In this document: piece after piece, positions 24,641 to 36,815 of the stretch | How positions within the stretch are numbered: position 1 is the first letter of the stretch | Layout of the letters: each line of letters begins with the position of its first letter | NCBI GenBank assembly: GCA_019095985.1 | Contig: CM032669.1 | Span: 29,333,993-29,397,992, forward strand | Length of the DNA stretch: 64,000 nucleotides | Direction of reading: 5' to 3' | Source of the DNA: Streblospio benedicti | Lineage: Eukaryota; Annelida; Polychaeta; Spionida; Spionidae | The notes under the pieces: generated by a model | Database searches by the model: none | Seen by the model: only the letters and a program-made list of their open reading frames with translations | What the model was told of the DNA's origin: nothing | Position numbers and translations under genes: made by a program

Positions 24641-25003
24641 ACATAGATACATATACATTTATTTGAAACAGGATAATAGTTCAATTAAATCCATTGAGCT
24701 TTCAACAGGAATTCCTGTCTTGATCACAAAGACGTCGCGAGTCGTCACTGTACACGCGGGAAAGTCCCCAGCTGTGTGCCGCCCCCCCCCCCCCTCGTGG
24801 GTCAGCTCGTTGGTCCATATGTCCGGTAGTCTATGTCTCCCCCATCACTGTTCAGGGATGGCTTCAGTTTTCTGATCTGGATGGCTCATGAAATGACTCG
24901 TGACGTCATTGTGATCAAGACAGGAGTTCCTGCTGAAAGCTCAATGGATTTAATTGAACTATTATCCTGTTTAAAATAAATAAATATGTATGTATGTCTA
25001 TTA
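24641..25003. mobile_element. foldback element with arms of about 105 bases
   Basis: 24641-24748 and 24895-25003 are inverted copies, sharing ACAGGATAATAGTTCAATTA, then CCATTGAGCTTTCA, then CCTGTCTTGATCACAA. The centre holds a poly-C run and a unique segment of about 145 bases. Arms outside the core degrade into ATACAT/ATGTAT repeats. It is non-autonomous; no target duplication is assigned. Confidence 0.85.
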
Positions 25004-25439
25004 AATCCAGGATAAATGAACCTCCATAAAACTATAATAACATGGGTTTGAAATAATTGATTAAACATCTGCCTAGATAAATGAAATTCGCAATTCGTAA
25101 AAGTTTATTTAAATAAACGACTATTCTTTTTAACTGTTGACTCACTGTGCTCTCACCATACATATATGTGAACAGTCACCATGTAATATATTTATAGATT
25201 AGATTAGACCAAATTTTTTCAGGATTTGTTAACATGTACAATTAAAATATACATAGAATATACTATCACATATCAAAGACTATGTTGTCACATAATCACG
25301 TGCCATTCCTTGCATGACACAAGAAAGCTTTTACATAGTACTGCTTACATTGTGGTTCTTAAAGCGTATTATGCCATGACTACCGACACATGGGGCATAC
25401 ATACATTAAGAGAATAAATTAAACAGATTAAAATCACAT

Positions 25440-26340
25440 TACAGACAAATCAAAATCTGATAATAAATAAATTAATTTTCTTTCACACTCTTCATCTTCA
25501 TTATTTTAGCATGAATTTTAAAATTGTACAGTTCACTTATGGATTTCACATCAGCTGTAGTAACATTCCAAAGTTGAGTTGGTGTGTATCCATATTAAGT
25601 AGAATTACGAAAACTGACAACCCTTGCGACTTTTTATACCTCGAACATTGAGACTGCTATTGTGTCTATGACTTTTACCAATGACTGAAAATATTTAGCT
25701 TTGAGAAAAGGAAGTGCATGATTGTTTAAAATATTATTAAATCTATTTATCTTAGTCTGATTTACTCTCATATCAACTGGGAGCCACCCCACCTCTTTGA
25801 ATTCAGTGTCACAAAGCTCGGTGACGGAGTGTTTATGATGATTGTTATTTTGAATAACTAATTGTCAGCGGTTTTAGTTCTTTATTATTTGTTTGGACAA
25901 TCTGCCACCCAATCAGTGCAGCATATTTTTTTCCTTCTGGAAGACATTAACCCCGTACAATACTAAATCAATGCTATATACACTACATATTCAGAAAACA
26001 CCTCTACATTACAAACCCATAGTATACACAGCAAACATTTGTACATTTTTGTGACATTCAGCAAAGCAAATGTTAGCTCTATTATCTAAATTTGAAATGA
26101 GCCTTATGATTTTGTTTTTGAAGAAATGAAGAATTTGGAGTTTTTTCTTTGTTGAATTGGTTAAGGAGGGATGCCCAGTCGAAGATAATTATATATTCAA
26201 AGTGGCATTGGATGAGGGTAGAGGCCAGATTTGTTATGTATGTAATTTGAAAGAGATTATTTAGTGATGCTTTAGTACATGCCAGGTGGTTCAGTGCTTC
26301 ATTGGGTTACATTTTAAGACCTTCAACCATTGTGCTGGGT
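25440..26340 (-). mobile_element. LINE C-terminal fragment
   Basis: Minus-strand frames show the post-RT region common to CR1/Jockey-type LINEs. TNLASTLIQCHFEYIIIFDW (about 26180-26240) corresponds to the usual YxxLIQPHFxYC segment, and VGWLPVDMRVNQTKINRFNN (about 25745-25800) to the LPVxxRxxxxK segment. YGYTPTQLWNVTTADVKSIS (about 25530-25595) corresponds to the LWNxLPxxIK end. Frames are interrupted and about 100 bases near 26.0 kb look unrelated. It is a dead copy lying between the two peptide genes. Confidence 0.7.
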
Positions 26341-26789
26341 CGAGATTTTAAACATTTTGGCATAGCTACGGGTCTAAACTGTGCCATTTTCTTATATTAT
26401 TAGCTTAACGCCACCATTGACCCAATGAATATTATGGATCATTGCATAATGAGTAACTATAAAAGGGATGTGCTTTGGGGCACAACGTTTTTGTGGGTTC
26501 ATAGTGGCACTCTCTTCATATAACATTTGAGCTTGGTTGCCACTCTGGCAACTTTCGAGAACTTTTTATGTGGTCAAAACGTGCCATTACCAAAATGCAT
26601 GCATATTTCTTTATGTTTTAACTAAGCTTGCTATTGTAATGATTGAAGTGTCTGTAAACTGGTTTTACAATGATGCTCACTAATTCAGAAATATAATATA
26701 TCCGATATGCACAGCTATGGTCTTGTGGTTAATTAAGGCTTTGGCCTATAGCCATTACGAAAATATCTGTATTGTTGTACTGTGGAGAC

Positions 26790-26935
26790 ATACCACTTCA
26801 CACTTCACACTTATTTTTTCCCCATATGAATCATCTGTGAATAACAGCCCCTGTGAACATTTCACAATTCATACTTCACAGTTCACAGTTCATACTTCAT
26901 AGTTCACACTTAACAGTTTATACCTCACACTGTGT
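26790..26935 (+). repeat. degenerate TTCACA(C/G)TTCATACT tandem repeat
   Basis: Many imperfect copies of TTCACACTTCA, TTCACAGTTCATAC and similar occur in a row. Simple-sequence origin is likely. Confidence 0.75.
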
Positions 26936-27085
26936 ACCGTTTCAATGCAGATTTCAGCCACACCTTTTTAGTGATGACATCTGATGTTTATATTATTTGG
27001 TTGTTAACATTTTAAGGCCAGTTATTCTATGGTATTTGAGTTTATATATAGATGGCTCATGGTCAAGAAGGGCGATTGTATATTT

Positions 27086-27404
27086 GACGCACTCTGAGTA
27101 TCAGATGTCAATCAAATTGACCTCTGAAATGTTCGCCTCCAGAGGGATTAACATAATTTATCACTTTATGTGACCTGTTTAAATACTGCAACCTGATTGG
27201 TTGAACCCGCCACATCCAGCAACCTGATTGGTTGAACCCGTCACACCCATCTGCTACTCAGCTGACATTGATCACTTGACCTCATTTATATTCATCACAG
27301 TCCTGTGATGAATATAGATTAACAGCCTGTGGTTGGTTAGAATTTTTAATGAGAATAGTTGTGTCAGAGATCTCTTCAGGACATCTGATACTCAGAATGA
27401 TTTG
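27086..27404. mobile_element. MITE with GAGTATCAGATGTC inverted ends
   Basis: CTGAGTATCAGATGTC at about 27091 is inverted as GACATCTGATACTCAG at about 27383-27398. Inside, a 31-base unit GCAACCTGATTGGTTGAACCCG plus CCACA-like bases occurs twice in tandem (about 27189 and 27220), and a short palindrome ATTCATCACAGTCCTGTGAT lies near 27290. There is no coding capacity. Confidence 0.75.
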
Positions 27405-28586
27405 ACGTTGCAAACGTCCAACTCTAGATGGCCATCTTCATGGCAGTTTTTGCATACAACAAAATTGTTATGAAGCTATGGATGGTGATGTGAAGCATCA
27501 TCTGCTAGGAGATTAGGAGCTGACACTGTGTAAATATATCACAATATGTCAGTTAACAGGTAAACAATTTAACCCGGTCAAAAGTACTCAAGAGCACAGA
27601 ACCGCTGGCACAACATTGACATAAAAATACTTCCTCCAAGGCACACTTTCATTGACAAATTGCCAAAACTGGACACAGATGATTGTCAATAGATATGTAC
27701 ACGTTGTACCAATTTTGAGCACCAACCAAACAAAGCCAAAATATGTGTCCTATTGCAGTAAAATAAATAATCAAAGAGAACCATGAATCCACATATGCAT
27801 GGTGAAAAAATACTATCCACATGGTTTGTTGAATGAGAGTAGCAGAAAAAGTAATAGTCGTGCCCTTTTAAGACAAATATCACCATGATTTTGCAAGGGA
27901 TTAATTTTTTCTAATATTATTTTAAAATCTAATTTCGGAAATATCTGATTTTTTCTGCAAGCTGAAACAAGACAATCATGGAAAATGCATATAGAAAGTG
28001 TAGTATAATTTGTAAAAGAATAAAGTAAATAGACACAGGGATATTAATGATGACAATAATTAATTTCTGATAATATTTCTTTTTCCCCATACATCTGAAT
28101 AAATTTGGGGTGGGTGGGGGGAATCCATGGGGACACCTCGGGAGTAATGAAGTTTTGCAATTAGACAATAGAAACACATTTTCATCATCCCATTGTCTAG
28201 ATTTTTACTATTGATGCTACAGTAATGTGGACACGTTCCTAAAAGTGTCACTATGTATTATTGCCACCTGTCACAAGTGCCCTCAATTGCGAATTTTTAT
28301 TGTACGTGAAATATCTTCTTGATAACACACAGACATAAACTACAAATAGAATCCAATGGTTGACCTGGCAAGACGCGCTGTTTACAGTATCATGCCACAT
28401 GTCTACTGCTCAAGCAAACGAAATGCATAACGACTTGATTCTTCATTCAAATAACATTCAAATAGAATCAAACAATCAGCATTTCATCGAATGAACAAGA
28501 GCGCTCATCACATGACCATGCCACGTTAAGTTCTTACGCCTCCTTCAATAAGTACAATTATCATAGCTTACATTATGTACATTCCC

Positions 28587-28593
28587 TATAAAA
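28587..28593 (+). promoter_or_regulatory. TATA box of peptide gene B
   Basis: TATAAAA lies 53 bases before the start codon. The segment from about 28536 to 28760 differs from copy A at only about three positions by eye. Confidence 0.8.
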
Positions 28594-28645
28594 GCCGCTT
28601 CAAAGCTCCCACTTTACAGCATCACACACTGGGAGTAACGTTACC

Positions 28646-30735
28646 ATGGATTCCCCAAACTCCGTAAAGGTAGGTGAGTTTGCTTGACGGACACCAGCTG
28701 TTACTACACATGGTAAATACCATCTTGCTTAAAGTAGCAGGTATTTCCACGGATTATTTTTAATGTAGAAATATCTGGTAGCCATTAAACTATGTAGTCT
28801 GTATTACCGTCTTGGATTAATGAAATGTGTGTTCAAATTGTGTTGCCATTTCTCAGTGTGTAGTGTACACATTTTTATTTTATGGTAGAGAAATTGAAAT
28901 GGCCATAGCAAACCACGATAAAGTGACAACCTCTTCATAGAGACTACTTTTGGTCATGATCCGCCACTGGGTTCAACAACATGGTTATTTTCTAAAGATG
29001 TAAATACTTTGAGGCTGGTGGACTTGAGTTCACCTTCGGCTGATTTTCATTTTGCACTTATTTTTTGTAATGTGTGTTTGATATGCTCAGCAATGCATTA
29101 CAGTAATGTTTGCATAATAAACAAAAGTATGTTTGACCGCTCAATGACGTCTGCCCCTTACGTGGCAGTTGCTGGTCGCGCTGTCCGTCGCTCTGCTGCT
29201 GACTGTGCCTGTGCCCCTCACGGAAGCAGCCGTGGTCAAGCAGTGGTGTGGCGAGGAAATCTGGAATAATATGGGCTTAATCTGCGCGGGTAACATTGCA
29301 CTAATACAGAAACGCAGCACGGTGGGGACCATCTCAGGGGAGGAGGAGTTTCCCACGGAAGGTGAGGAACAGTTTTCTACATTCATTTTGGTATAAGAAT
29401 GCACAGTCCTTGTTACTATGGAGAATGTTCGTTGTTCTTTTTCAGTTGTTAAGGTCTTGTCTTGGGATGCGTAGCTTAGGCTAGATAGGTTACAGATACC
29501 TTTGTTTTATTGTTCCTTCACCATTTGCATCCACACAATCACAGATTCTGTGTACAGTCTACAAACAAGTGCATATAGAAAAAGCAGAATAATCTATTCT
29601 TATAGACCTCGAAAATTTACGTGGCCATGACTTATTAACTAAGTACAAATTCTTGTCAATGATTCAATTATGCAAAGCTATATCCAGTCAAAGAGTGTCA
29701 TACAGTTGATATCAGATCGAAAGAGGAACTTTAACATTCACATTCAGTTTAGATTTAAACAAGGTAGGCAACATAGCTTAAAAATGGATAAGAATTTTAG
29801 AAGCTCTTCATATTGTGTACGTTTCTAATGGCAGCAGACAGATTTTCAAAATTTTGATCATATTTCTCTTAAAATTGGCTGATATGTTTTATCTAGGTCA
29901 AATGAATACTTGGTTATATACACATGAGATGATAAAAAATGGGGGTCTAACTGATAAGACCTTCATAATATCGCCAAAGAAGTAAGAAAGTCACTGAAAG
30001 ACATTGTCTACAAAAGCATGTAGATATTCTTACAAGAAAGATGAATTGCAACTTTTAAATAATGTTTAATACTTAAACTTTTCTTGTTGTGTCCTTTCTA
30101 TTTCACTAATTTTCAAACTTTTCAAATAGAAAGAAACTCACATACTGATTGTACTATATGATGCTTGATGTTAACTCATTGATATGGTGTATAATCCAGT
30201 GATCATTGAGATATTTCTACATTGCTACATTGTGATGGATGCCCCATTCAACGAAAGTATTGTAGACCAGCTGTTGGACCCATAGCTTTTTCTCTCGGTA
30301 TGGCCATGGTTTCTGATAGATGTCATATATATTACTTCAATGGTGCACTTCTGCAGCAATGAACGAATCTAGACAGTTTGGCTCCAATTTAGATCTTTAG
30401 AAGAACGTAGAAGTTTCTACTGTATAAACAAGATTCATGTTTCTTGTAAAAAAAAACAAATTTAAAAAGTAATGACCCATTTCTTGGAGGAGGGCCAATG
30501 TCAATGTGTTTGTTTCAAACTAACTTACTTGCAATTAAGTTAAAACATTCAATACCAAACACTGATTTCAGGAGACGACCTGTTTGGTGAGGCTGGTGTG
30601 CTGCCCCGCCCCTGGCCGGGGACCCACTTCCACCACCACCACCAGCTCTTCACCTTGCACAAGCGCTCGTCTGACCTTGACCACTGCTGTCGCGTCGGTT
30701 GCACTCTCTCCAAACTACACAGCATTGTCTGCTAG
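28646..30735 (+). CDS. insulin/relaxin-like peptide precursor, copy B
   Basis: Exons 28646-28669, 29169-29361 and 30572-30735 join in the same phases as copy A to 126 aa. Exon 1 (MDSPNSVK) and exon 3 encode exactly the same residues as copy A, including the whole A chain (CC-x3-C-x9-C) and the H-H-H-H run in the C-peptide. Exon 2 differs: the signal-peptide end is two residues shorter, and the B chain from AVV(R/K)QWCG to IQKR carries 7 changes in 29 residues. Both B-chain cysteines, the WCG, the IW and the KR site are kept. It is therefore a second secreted hormone with the same A chain and a diverged B chain. The frames are intact and the promoter is present, so it is probably functional; the TATA box predicts expression similar to copy A. 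Confidence 0.9.
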
Positions 30736-31020
30736 CCAGCCAGCCTGGTCATTTACCTGATTGTCAAACAGCCAGTCTAGATTTCTAGTTGTGCCTTCCG
30801 CTGACAAGCTTGTATCATGCGGTCGTGCATTTGATAGCTAGTTGGCTTTGCATGTGAGCGAGCTAGTCCTGTAAGCATTTGTCAACTAGACTTGTGTGCT
30901 GCTAGTTGTGTGTAAACGCATGAAATTGTATGATGAATAACTAACCCAGAAACTCAGATGGCAGGATATCTATAGAAAGCTAGTTGGAATTTTCTACACT
31001 GGATGATGATTATCAATATA

Positions 31021-31196
31021 CAGTGGAGCCTCTTTATTGGGGCCACCTTTGGTACCAGTGTTAGGTGGTCTCAATAGAGAGATCCTCTAGACAGTTGTTC
31101 GTTTTGGTAACTTTATGAAGTGTTGGGACTGTGAAAAGAAGTCCTACGATAGAGGTGGTCTCAATAGAGGGGTGGTCTCAATTGAACTTTCTACTG
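31021..31196. mobile_element. Tc1/mariner- or pogo-like MITE in copy B
   Basis: It starts CAGTGGAGCCTCTTTATTGG and ends with the inverted counterpart CAATTGAACTTTCTACTG. TATA precedes it. The matching place in copy A (about 19766) is an uninterrupted AATATACAAAGTTTGATATT. CAGT ends and TA insertion fit pogo/mariner MITEs. Confidence 0.75.
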
Positions 31197-32639
31197 AACA
31201 TATTTTGATATTTATTCACCGTGTATGTAATGTATTTGTGGCTACTTTGCAGATAATGAAAAATCACCATACAATTTTTAAAAAATTATAGGACATAATT
31301 GGTGTAGAATGATCACTTGTTTGAGAGTCTCACTGAACTGCAGAAATATTTGAATACATTACCCACCATCAGTTTCTTATAGGATTATTGGGGTGCATAT
31401 AAGTTCATTTCTCTGCCATATATGGAAAGCGTTTGCTAGAGCTACTTAATTAGTATATACATTTTTCAGTATCAGTATAAAGGTATAATATACATTATTC
31501 AGTGTTAGTATAAATGTATAAAGCATTCTTAATGATGTATTAAAAACATGGTTTTGCAGTTGTGTTGTACCGGACAATAATCAATGATTTTTCTGGCAAG
31601 TAAACAGTATACAGTGGAAAATCTCGGATCACGGAATAACGATGCAGATCCTCCACCAAAATAATGTATTTCAAATATCAGCTATATAGGTAACTTTGCT
31701 ATTCACTACTGCTATGTCTGGTGTGTATCTATTCCATAGTAGGTAACCTAAGCATGCTTAAACCATGTAAAAAAGATGAGCTACCAGTTTTCATTTGCCA
31801 AACTATTAACCGTTTGGCTAAAATCACTTTTCATAAGATTTTTTATACTTCTCATTTTGTTAAAGAATTTTCTTTTATGCTGTGTGGTATTCCGATAGTA
31901 CTGATTTTGTTGAATTTTGTTGAACACTTGTTTAATGTGGAATTTTGAATTTTATTGGATTGTTATACTTCTGAGATCGATGCAATCTCTATTAGTTGTA
32001 AAGTATCATGCTACCAACTACCAACAATTTACTAGTGTGTATATTAGTTCATGTATAACCGCCCAGATTTGAAAACAAATATGTACCAAAATGCACTGGT
32101 CATATAATCTTCCCATTTAGTTTGCTTTGTTTGTGATTTTGGATATAATCATGAGTACATTATGAAAGTCAGGACGGTCAAACTAAAGTCTTAGCATGGA
32201 GGGGGAAATCGTTTTCAAATGCATGGATTCTGTTATGATCAGAAAATTGAATCATTAAATCTATATGAATTGATGTGGTATTTTTAAAAACTAATACATA
32301 TGGCTATTTGAATCATGATATTTATACATGTTATACCATAGCCTAGAAAGTTACTATCACAAACAACTCTCTCATCATCGCGTACTGGTTCTACGGTGCA
32401 AGTAAAACATTCCAGTTATCAGAACTTTGTATAGTAATAAAGTTTGTAGAATATTAAATGAAAAAACCAACACTTTGGTTAAAGTCTTTATTCTATTCTT
32501 GGTTAATACAATGAATGAGATTAAACACCTGATTGGTGCATACTAGTACGTTATTATTTTTCAAAGGCCTATTTCCGTTTAAATTTACACATTTATTATC
32601 TTCTTTCTGAAATCTATACTTATAACTTCTGTGTCCTTG

Positions 32640-34200
32640 GCGTCAGTAATTTATTGCTTTATTTAGAAACAATTTTAAACTATTTATATTCATACTTGCC
32701 ACTTTTTTTGACATACTATTATTATTTGGTTTAACATTGGAATTATGTAAAGTAGATTTTTAAAACGATAATCCATCATTAGTTTTACTCAAATAACCTT
32801 GGTTAAATAGCAATATTGAAAAAATAAAATTTGAATTAATTTGTTTTTGTTAGGCTGCTTTGTCAGTTTTTAATTTTATAACAATATTGGGTTGTATAGC
32901 TATAATAAAGAATTACCGATCTTAAGATTATATGTTCTTTATTTATCTATAAACCATACATATAATTAATAATAAAGACAAATAATTAGAGCTGTGTAAA
33001 TGATATTTCTAAAAATAAAAATTTCACAGGTTTGAAGTTGCCACCATTACAGGGTGACGCAAAAATATAACAGCAAATCAGAATCCATGTCTTTTCAACC
33101 TACATGTATTAATTACATTCCCTTACAATGCTGCTATAAATCAACTTAATTATAATGAAAAATCTGTTTATCAGTTGCATATACTATTTCAAAATAGATA
33201 CTGGCGTTTTACGGTAGAATAGTTAGTTGAGTTGATGGATTATAACATTTTGCTAATCCTCTGTGTTATTCTTGAGTGGCTTTGTCACCAGGCTAGCCAA
33301 GGGGGAGGGGGGATATTTGTCTGAAAATATGTGTGGTCTCCACAATCTTTTTTATTTCTCAGCGTATCTAGTCAACCAAAATATCATTGGAAAGGTATTT
33401 CGACGCTCTTTTCAAAAGAGTCTTCAAATAATTCTTTGGTCAAATAGTTTTTGAGTTATGAGCAAAAACAATATTTGTGGAGAAAGTCTAGGCCTTAACA
33501 ATGCACCTGTAATCTTGCTCGAACTCACTCAGTATCAATACTACAAACAGTATGCTGGTTTCCTTTATTGTGTAAAATAGTCTGATTTTATTTTATATAC
33601 CCACCTCCCATTATGTTTATTATGGCTTTCTACAATCTACCTACAAAATGTATCTTTTATTTGCATTAACTTGGATTTGAAATAAAACTTGACATCCATA
33701 CATTATCTACCCTGATATAGTGATGCATTGATACCACCAATTAATGCTTTTTTAAATTACCTTTTACTTCATAAAAAGGGACATTTTTGCATTTCAATGT
33801 CACCTAAACAATAACATACAGCCAAACATTACAAAGGAACACACAATGGATGCAAGCCTGTTGAGAGCATTGATTGTAGAAAGGCTTTAAGTCAAAGTGC
33901 TAACATGCACTGTCTAATTAATGAGTGATGGCTTTGCCCATAAATATAGATAGTTCTTTGCACTACCGTGTAAATAATAACTTATTAAATAATAAACAAC
34001 TTAGAACTTGTTAAAATTTTTAATAGCAATGATACAAAAGAAGTGGTAGAAAATTAACATATTTACAATTGAAGAGATGAAAATTGCAAAATTCAAGTAC
34101 AAAATACTTCAGTTTTACAGTATTATTCAAGACTGGAGAAACAACATTTGGTATTCACATTTGCACAGTGTCTTACATTACCAACTCAGTTTTCCCCATG
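32640..34200. other. no gene seen
   Basis: Very AT-rich sequence between duplication B and the NF-YA 3' end. No domain or splice structure was recognised. Confidence 0.5.
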
Positions 34201-34212
34201 GAAACTGATAGA

Positions 34213-35334
34213 TTACTGATTTGCATGCTTAATGCGATTGCCGTGGATGTCTACAGAGTAAAAGCGGCCACCCTCCCCACGGATGCGGTTCATGGCGTGA
34301 CGGTGACGTGACTCGTGCAGGTATTTCTTTCTTTCTTGGGGTAGTTTTCCTTGTGCAACTAACTTTGCCCGGGCTTGTCGCCTTTTCAGTATCCGGTGGT
34401 ATTGTTTGGGATTGACAAAGATGGTTTCGTCGTCAGCCATCTCAACGCGCGGGGCAGCCACAGTGTTCGTGGCAGTTGCAACATTTGTGCCTCCAGGAAC
34501 CATCTGAAATGAGTGGAAAATAAACTGAACGTTAACATTGAAGAAAAAAATAGCCTTCACCACCGATGTTCATAAAAGCCACAGCCTTCAATGCAAATAC
34601 TTCCAAGCATCATATCAGTATTTCTATCAGTATTTCTATCCCTACATTTGACTTCCTGACTGAAAACAAACAAAAACACATCTAACAACCCATCTCTTTC
34701 AACCACGTTGCAGCAAATACTGCAATAACATCTTTACTCGAGAAAACAAACCACGAGTAAAACTCAATGAAGCATGGCATGACCTGCTCAACCTCCTCAC
34801 TAGGACCAAGCATGACAATTTGTGTGCGGTACGTACCATCATCATGCCCTGGCCGCTGGTGCCTGCGGGGACAGTAATGGCGTTGCCAGCACCCGCCACC
34901 TGCTGTAATGACGAGCTCACCAACTGGATGCCGGCGCCGGCACCGCCCGACAGAGGCAGCTGGATAGGCTGACCTTGTGCATTTTGGGATTGGGAACTTG
35001 TTATGGCTTGTCCATTCTGGCCCTGTATCTGTATGATCTGCATTTCAGGCTGCGTCTGCTGCTGCACTGCCGGCTGGTAGATGATGGTCTGCACATGCTG
35101 GATCTGACCATTTTGATCTTGAATCTGGATGGCCTGACCAGTAGCTAGTGCCTGCTGCAGCAGCTGTTGACCAGCACCTTGCAATACTAACTGACCATTA
35201 CTCCCCAACTGCAATATTTGTTGGCCTTGCTGTGCGCTGGAAGTGACGACCTGACCACCGGCCTGGGTCTGCATGTAGGACATCTGCTGCTGGCCAGACG
35301 TGTCTCCAGCAGAGCTAAACACAACCTGCTCCAT
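34213..35334 (-). CDS. NFYA: nuclear transcription factor Y subunit alpha (NF-YA)
   Basis: Two coding exons, 35334-34837 and 34503-34213, join in phase 0 across an ATG|GTACGT donor and a TTTCAG acceptor to 262 aa. Residues 1-166 are the glutamine-rich activation region, with no recognised fold. The conserved core follows: [20 protein letters not shown] (195-214), which binds the NF-YB/NF-YC histone-fold dimer, a short linker, then [20 protein letters not shown] (226-245), which contacts the CCAAT box. The C-terminus is short (about 15 residues after GGRF), shorter than in vertebrates. In the nucleus the trimer activates many CCAAT promoters. The whole Q-rich region lies in one exon, unlike the many-exon vertebrate gene. 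Two potential promoter words lie upstream on the outside: CCAAT at 35877 and TTCCCGCC (E2F-like) at about 35550; neither is proven. Confidence 0.96.
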
Positions 35335-35589
35335 CTCTTCTTAAGATTGATTCGGATTCGCTGCAGAACTTGTACAGAAATGGACAACAAATCACCAGCT
35401 ATTTGGGTTCAGAGCGCACAAACGTCTGGCAAAAATCACCGTGGAGCAGACGATACAGGATACTGTAATGTAGTTAACATCGGGTTTTCTGCAGTATTTT
35501 ACGTTAGTCGTTTACTTCTTCTTCCTGTTTCGACCGTCTCTTTTGTGTAGACGTTCCCGCCTTAGGCGGTAATATGTTGTATGGAAATA

Positions 35590-35670
35590 CGTTAAGTAAT
35601 TTAACAAAAGTAATTTAACAAAAGGAATTATTTACAAAATGAATTATTTACAAAAATTTACAAAGGAATT
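35590..35670. repeat. short AT-rich tandem repeats
   Basis: AATTTAACAAAAG is repeated twice and AATTATTTACAAAA is repeated in imperfect copies directly upstream of NF-YA. Confidence 0.7.
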
Positions 35671-36214
35671 TTGATCTTTTTTACCAATAAGTTACCGTGC
35701 CCTGCCAAATTTATAACCCAAACCTCCCCCCCCATAAGTCTCTGCCTTACAGTGTGTAGCTTGAACACCATATTACGACACACCTCTTCATGTCTATTGT
35801 CATGGTAGGGTAGTAAGGTTGTATCAAGGATGATCCTTGCAAGCGTCTAGTGATCAACCGATATTGTGGCTTTAAACCAATAGGGTAGGTCTTTTTTAAT
35901 GATCACGCATATAGTTTATCTGTTTAACAATGTTTATGTGATGTAAAGTTAAGACAAGCAAGTGTTGATATTATGTGGTAGTCAATTTAAAAAATAAGTG
36001 ATGACGAGGGTTACTGTTCAAGTCCATTCCGTTTGGACGAGGGTTACTTTACATGTGTTGCTAATGTTTTAGATTTGCCAGTGTTGTATGTCTTGTTAAT
36101 AATTATTATTAATGTGATTAATTATAAACTAATCCTCGTTATTGGTGTTTCAGATAAGTTGTACACATGGTATGAAGGGGGGTTCCATACTTTCAAAGTT
36201 GAAGTCACATGGGG

Positions 36215-36295
36215 GGGGGGGGACACACACAATCACACACACAACACACAAAACAAACAACACATTTTACACACAAATGTCACACACACACAAAA
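36215..36295 (+). repeat. poly-G and CA-rich microsatellite
   Basis: A run of G is followed by ACACACA/CACACA interrupted repeats. Confidence 0.85.
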
Positions 36296-36309
36296 ATAAA
36301 TAAACACTA

Positions 36310-36815
36310 TATAAAGATTTTCTATTGACACAACAGATATACACACACTTACTGTACACAATTTGCACAAATATGATAGACATTTTATCTCCACACTAAA
36401 ATATTTAAATTATCAGTTTAACCAAATTTCAATTCACACTTCGTTTTTTTAATTCTTAAAAATTCATATGTTTAACAGACAATAAACTTGGATTCGTAGA
36501 CAGATTCTAGATATTTCATCAGGTACAGATATATGGCCTGGTCATTTACAGTCTGATGGGGGTTCGCGTAGAACTGTTATTATGGGGGGCGGAAAATGAA
36601 TGAAACTTGTCAAAAAAAAAGATTTTATTGACAAATGTCATTCATAGGGTCTATATAAAGATCATAATATGTAAAATAATCGACAGAATTTTCGTTTGCA
36701 CACATCTACAGATATACAAAATATCCAAGGTGCCAAATATGACAGAATTTTATCTCCACTCAAACAGCATTTAAATTATCAGTTTAACCAAATTTCAATC
36801 ACTTTTTACTAATCT
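36310..36815 (+). repeat. imperfect direct duplication (about 360-base period)
   Basis: TATATAAAGAT, then CAGATATACA, then TTTTATCTCCAC, then ATTTAAATTATCAGTTTAAC occur in order at about 36310-36440 and again at about 36650-36800. There is no coding potential. Confidence 0.7.

Larger units (their letters stand above)
28110..32630 (+). repeat. segmental duplication, copy B
   Basis: Collinear counterpart of copy A in direct orientation. It contains its own insertion at 31021-31196 and lacks the intron MITE of copy A, which dates both insertions after the duplication. Confidence 0.9.

Noticed and set aside
35218-35550. Plus-strand 110-codon open frame
   Set aside because: Antisense to the NF-YA first coding exon and its 5' region; no domain.
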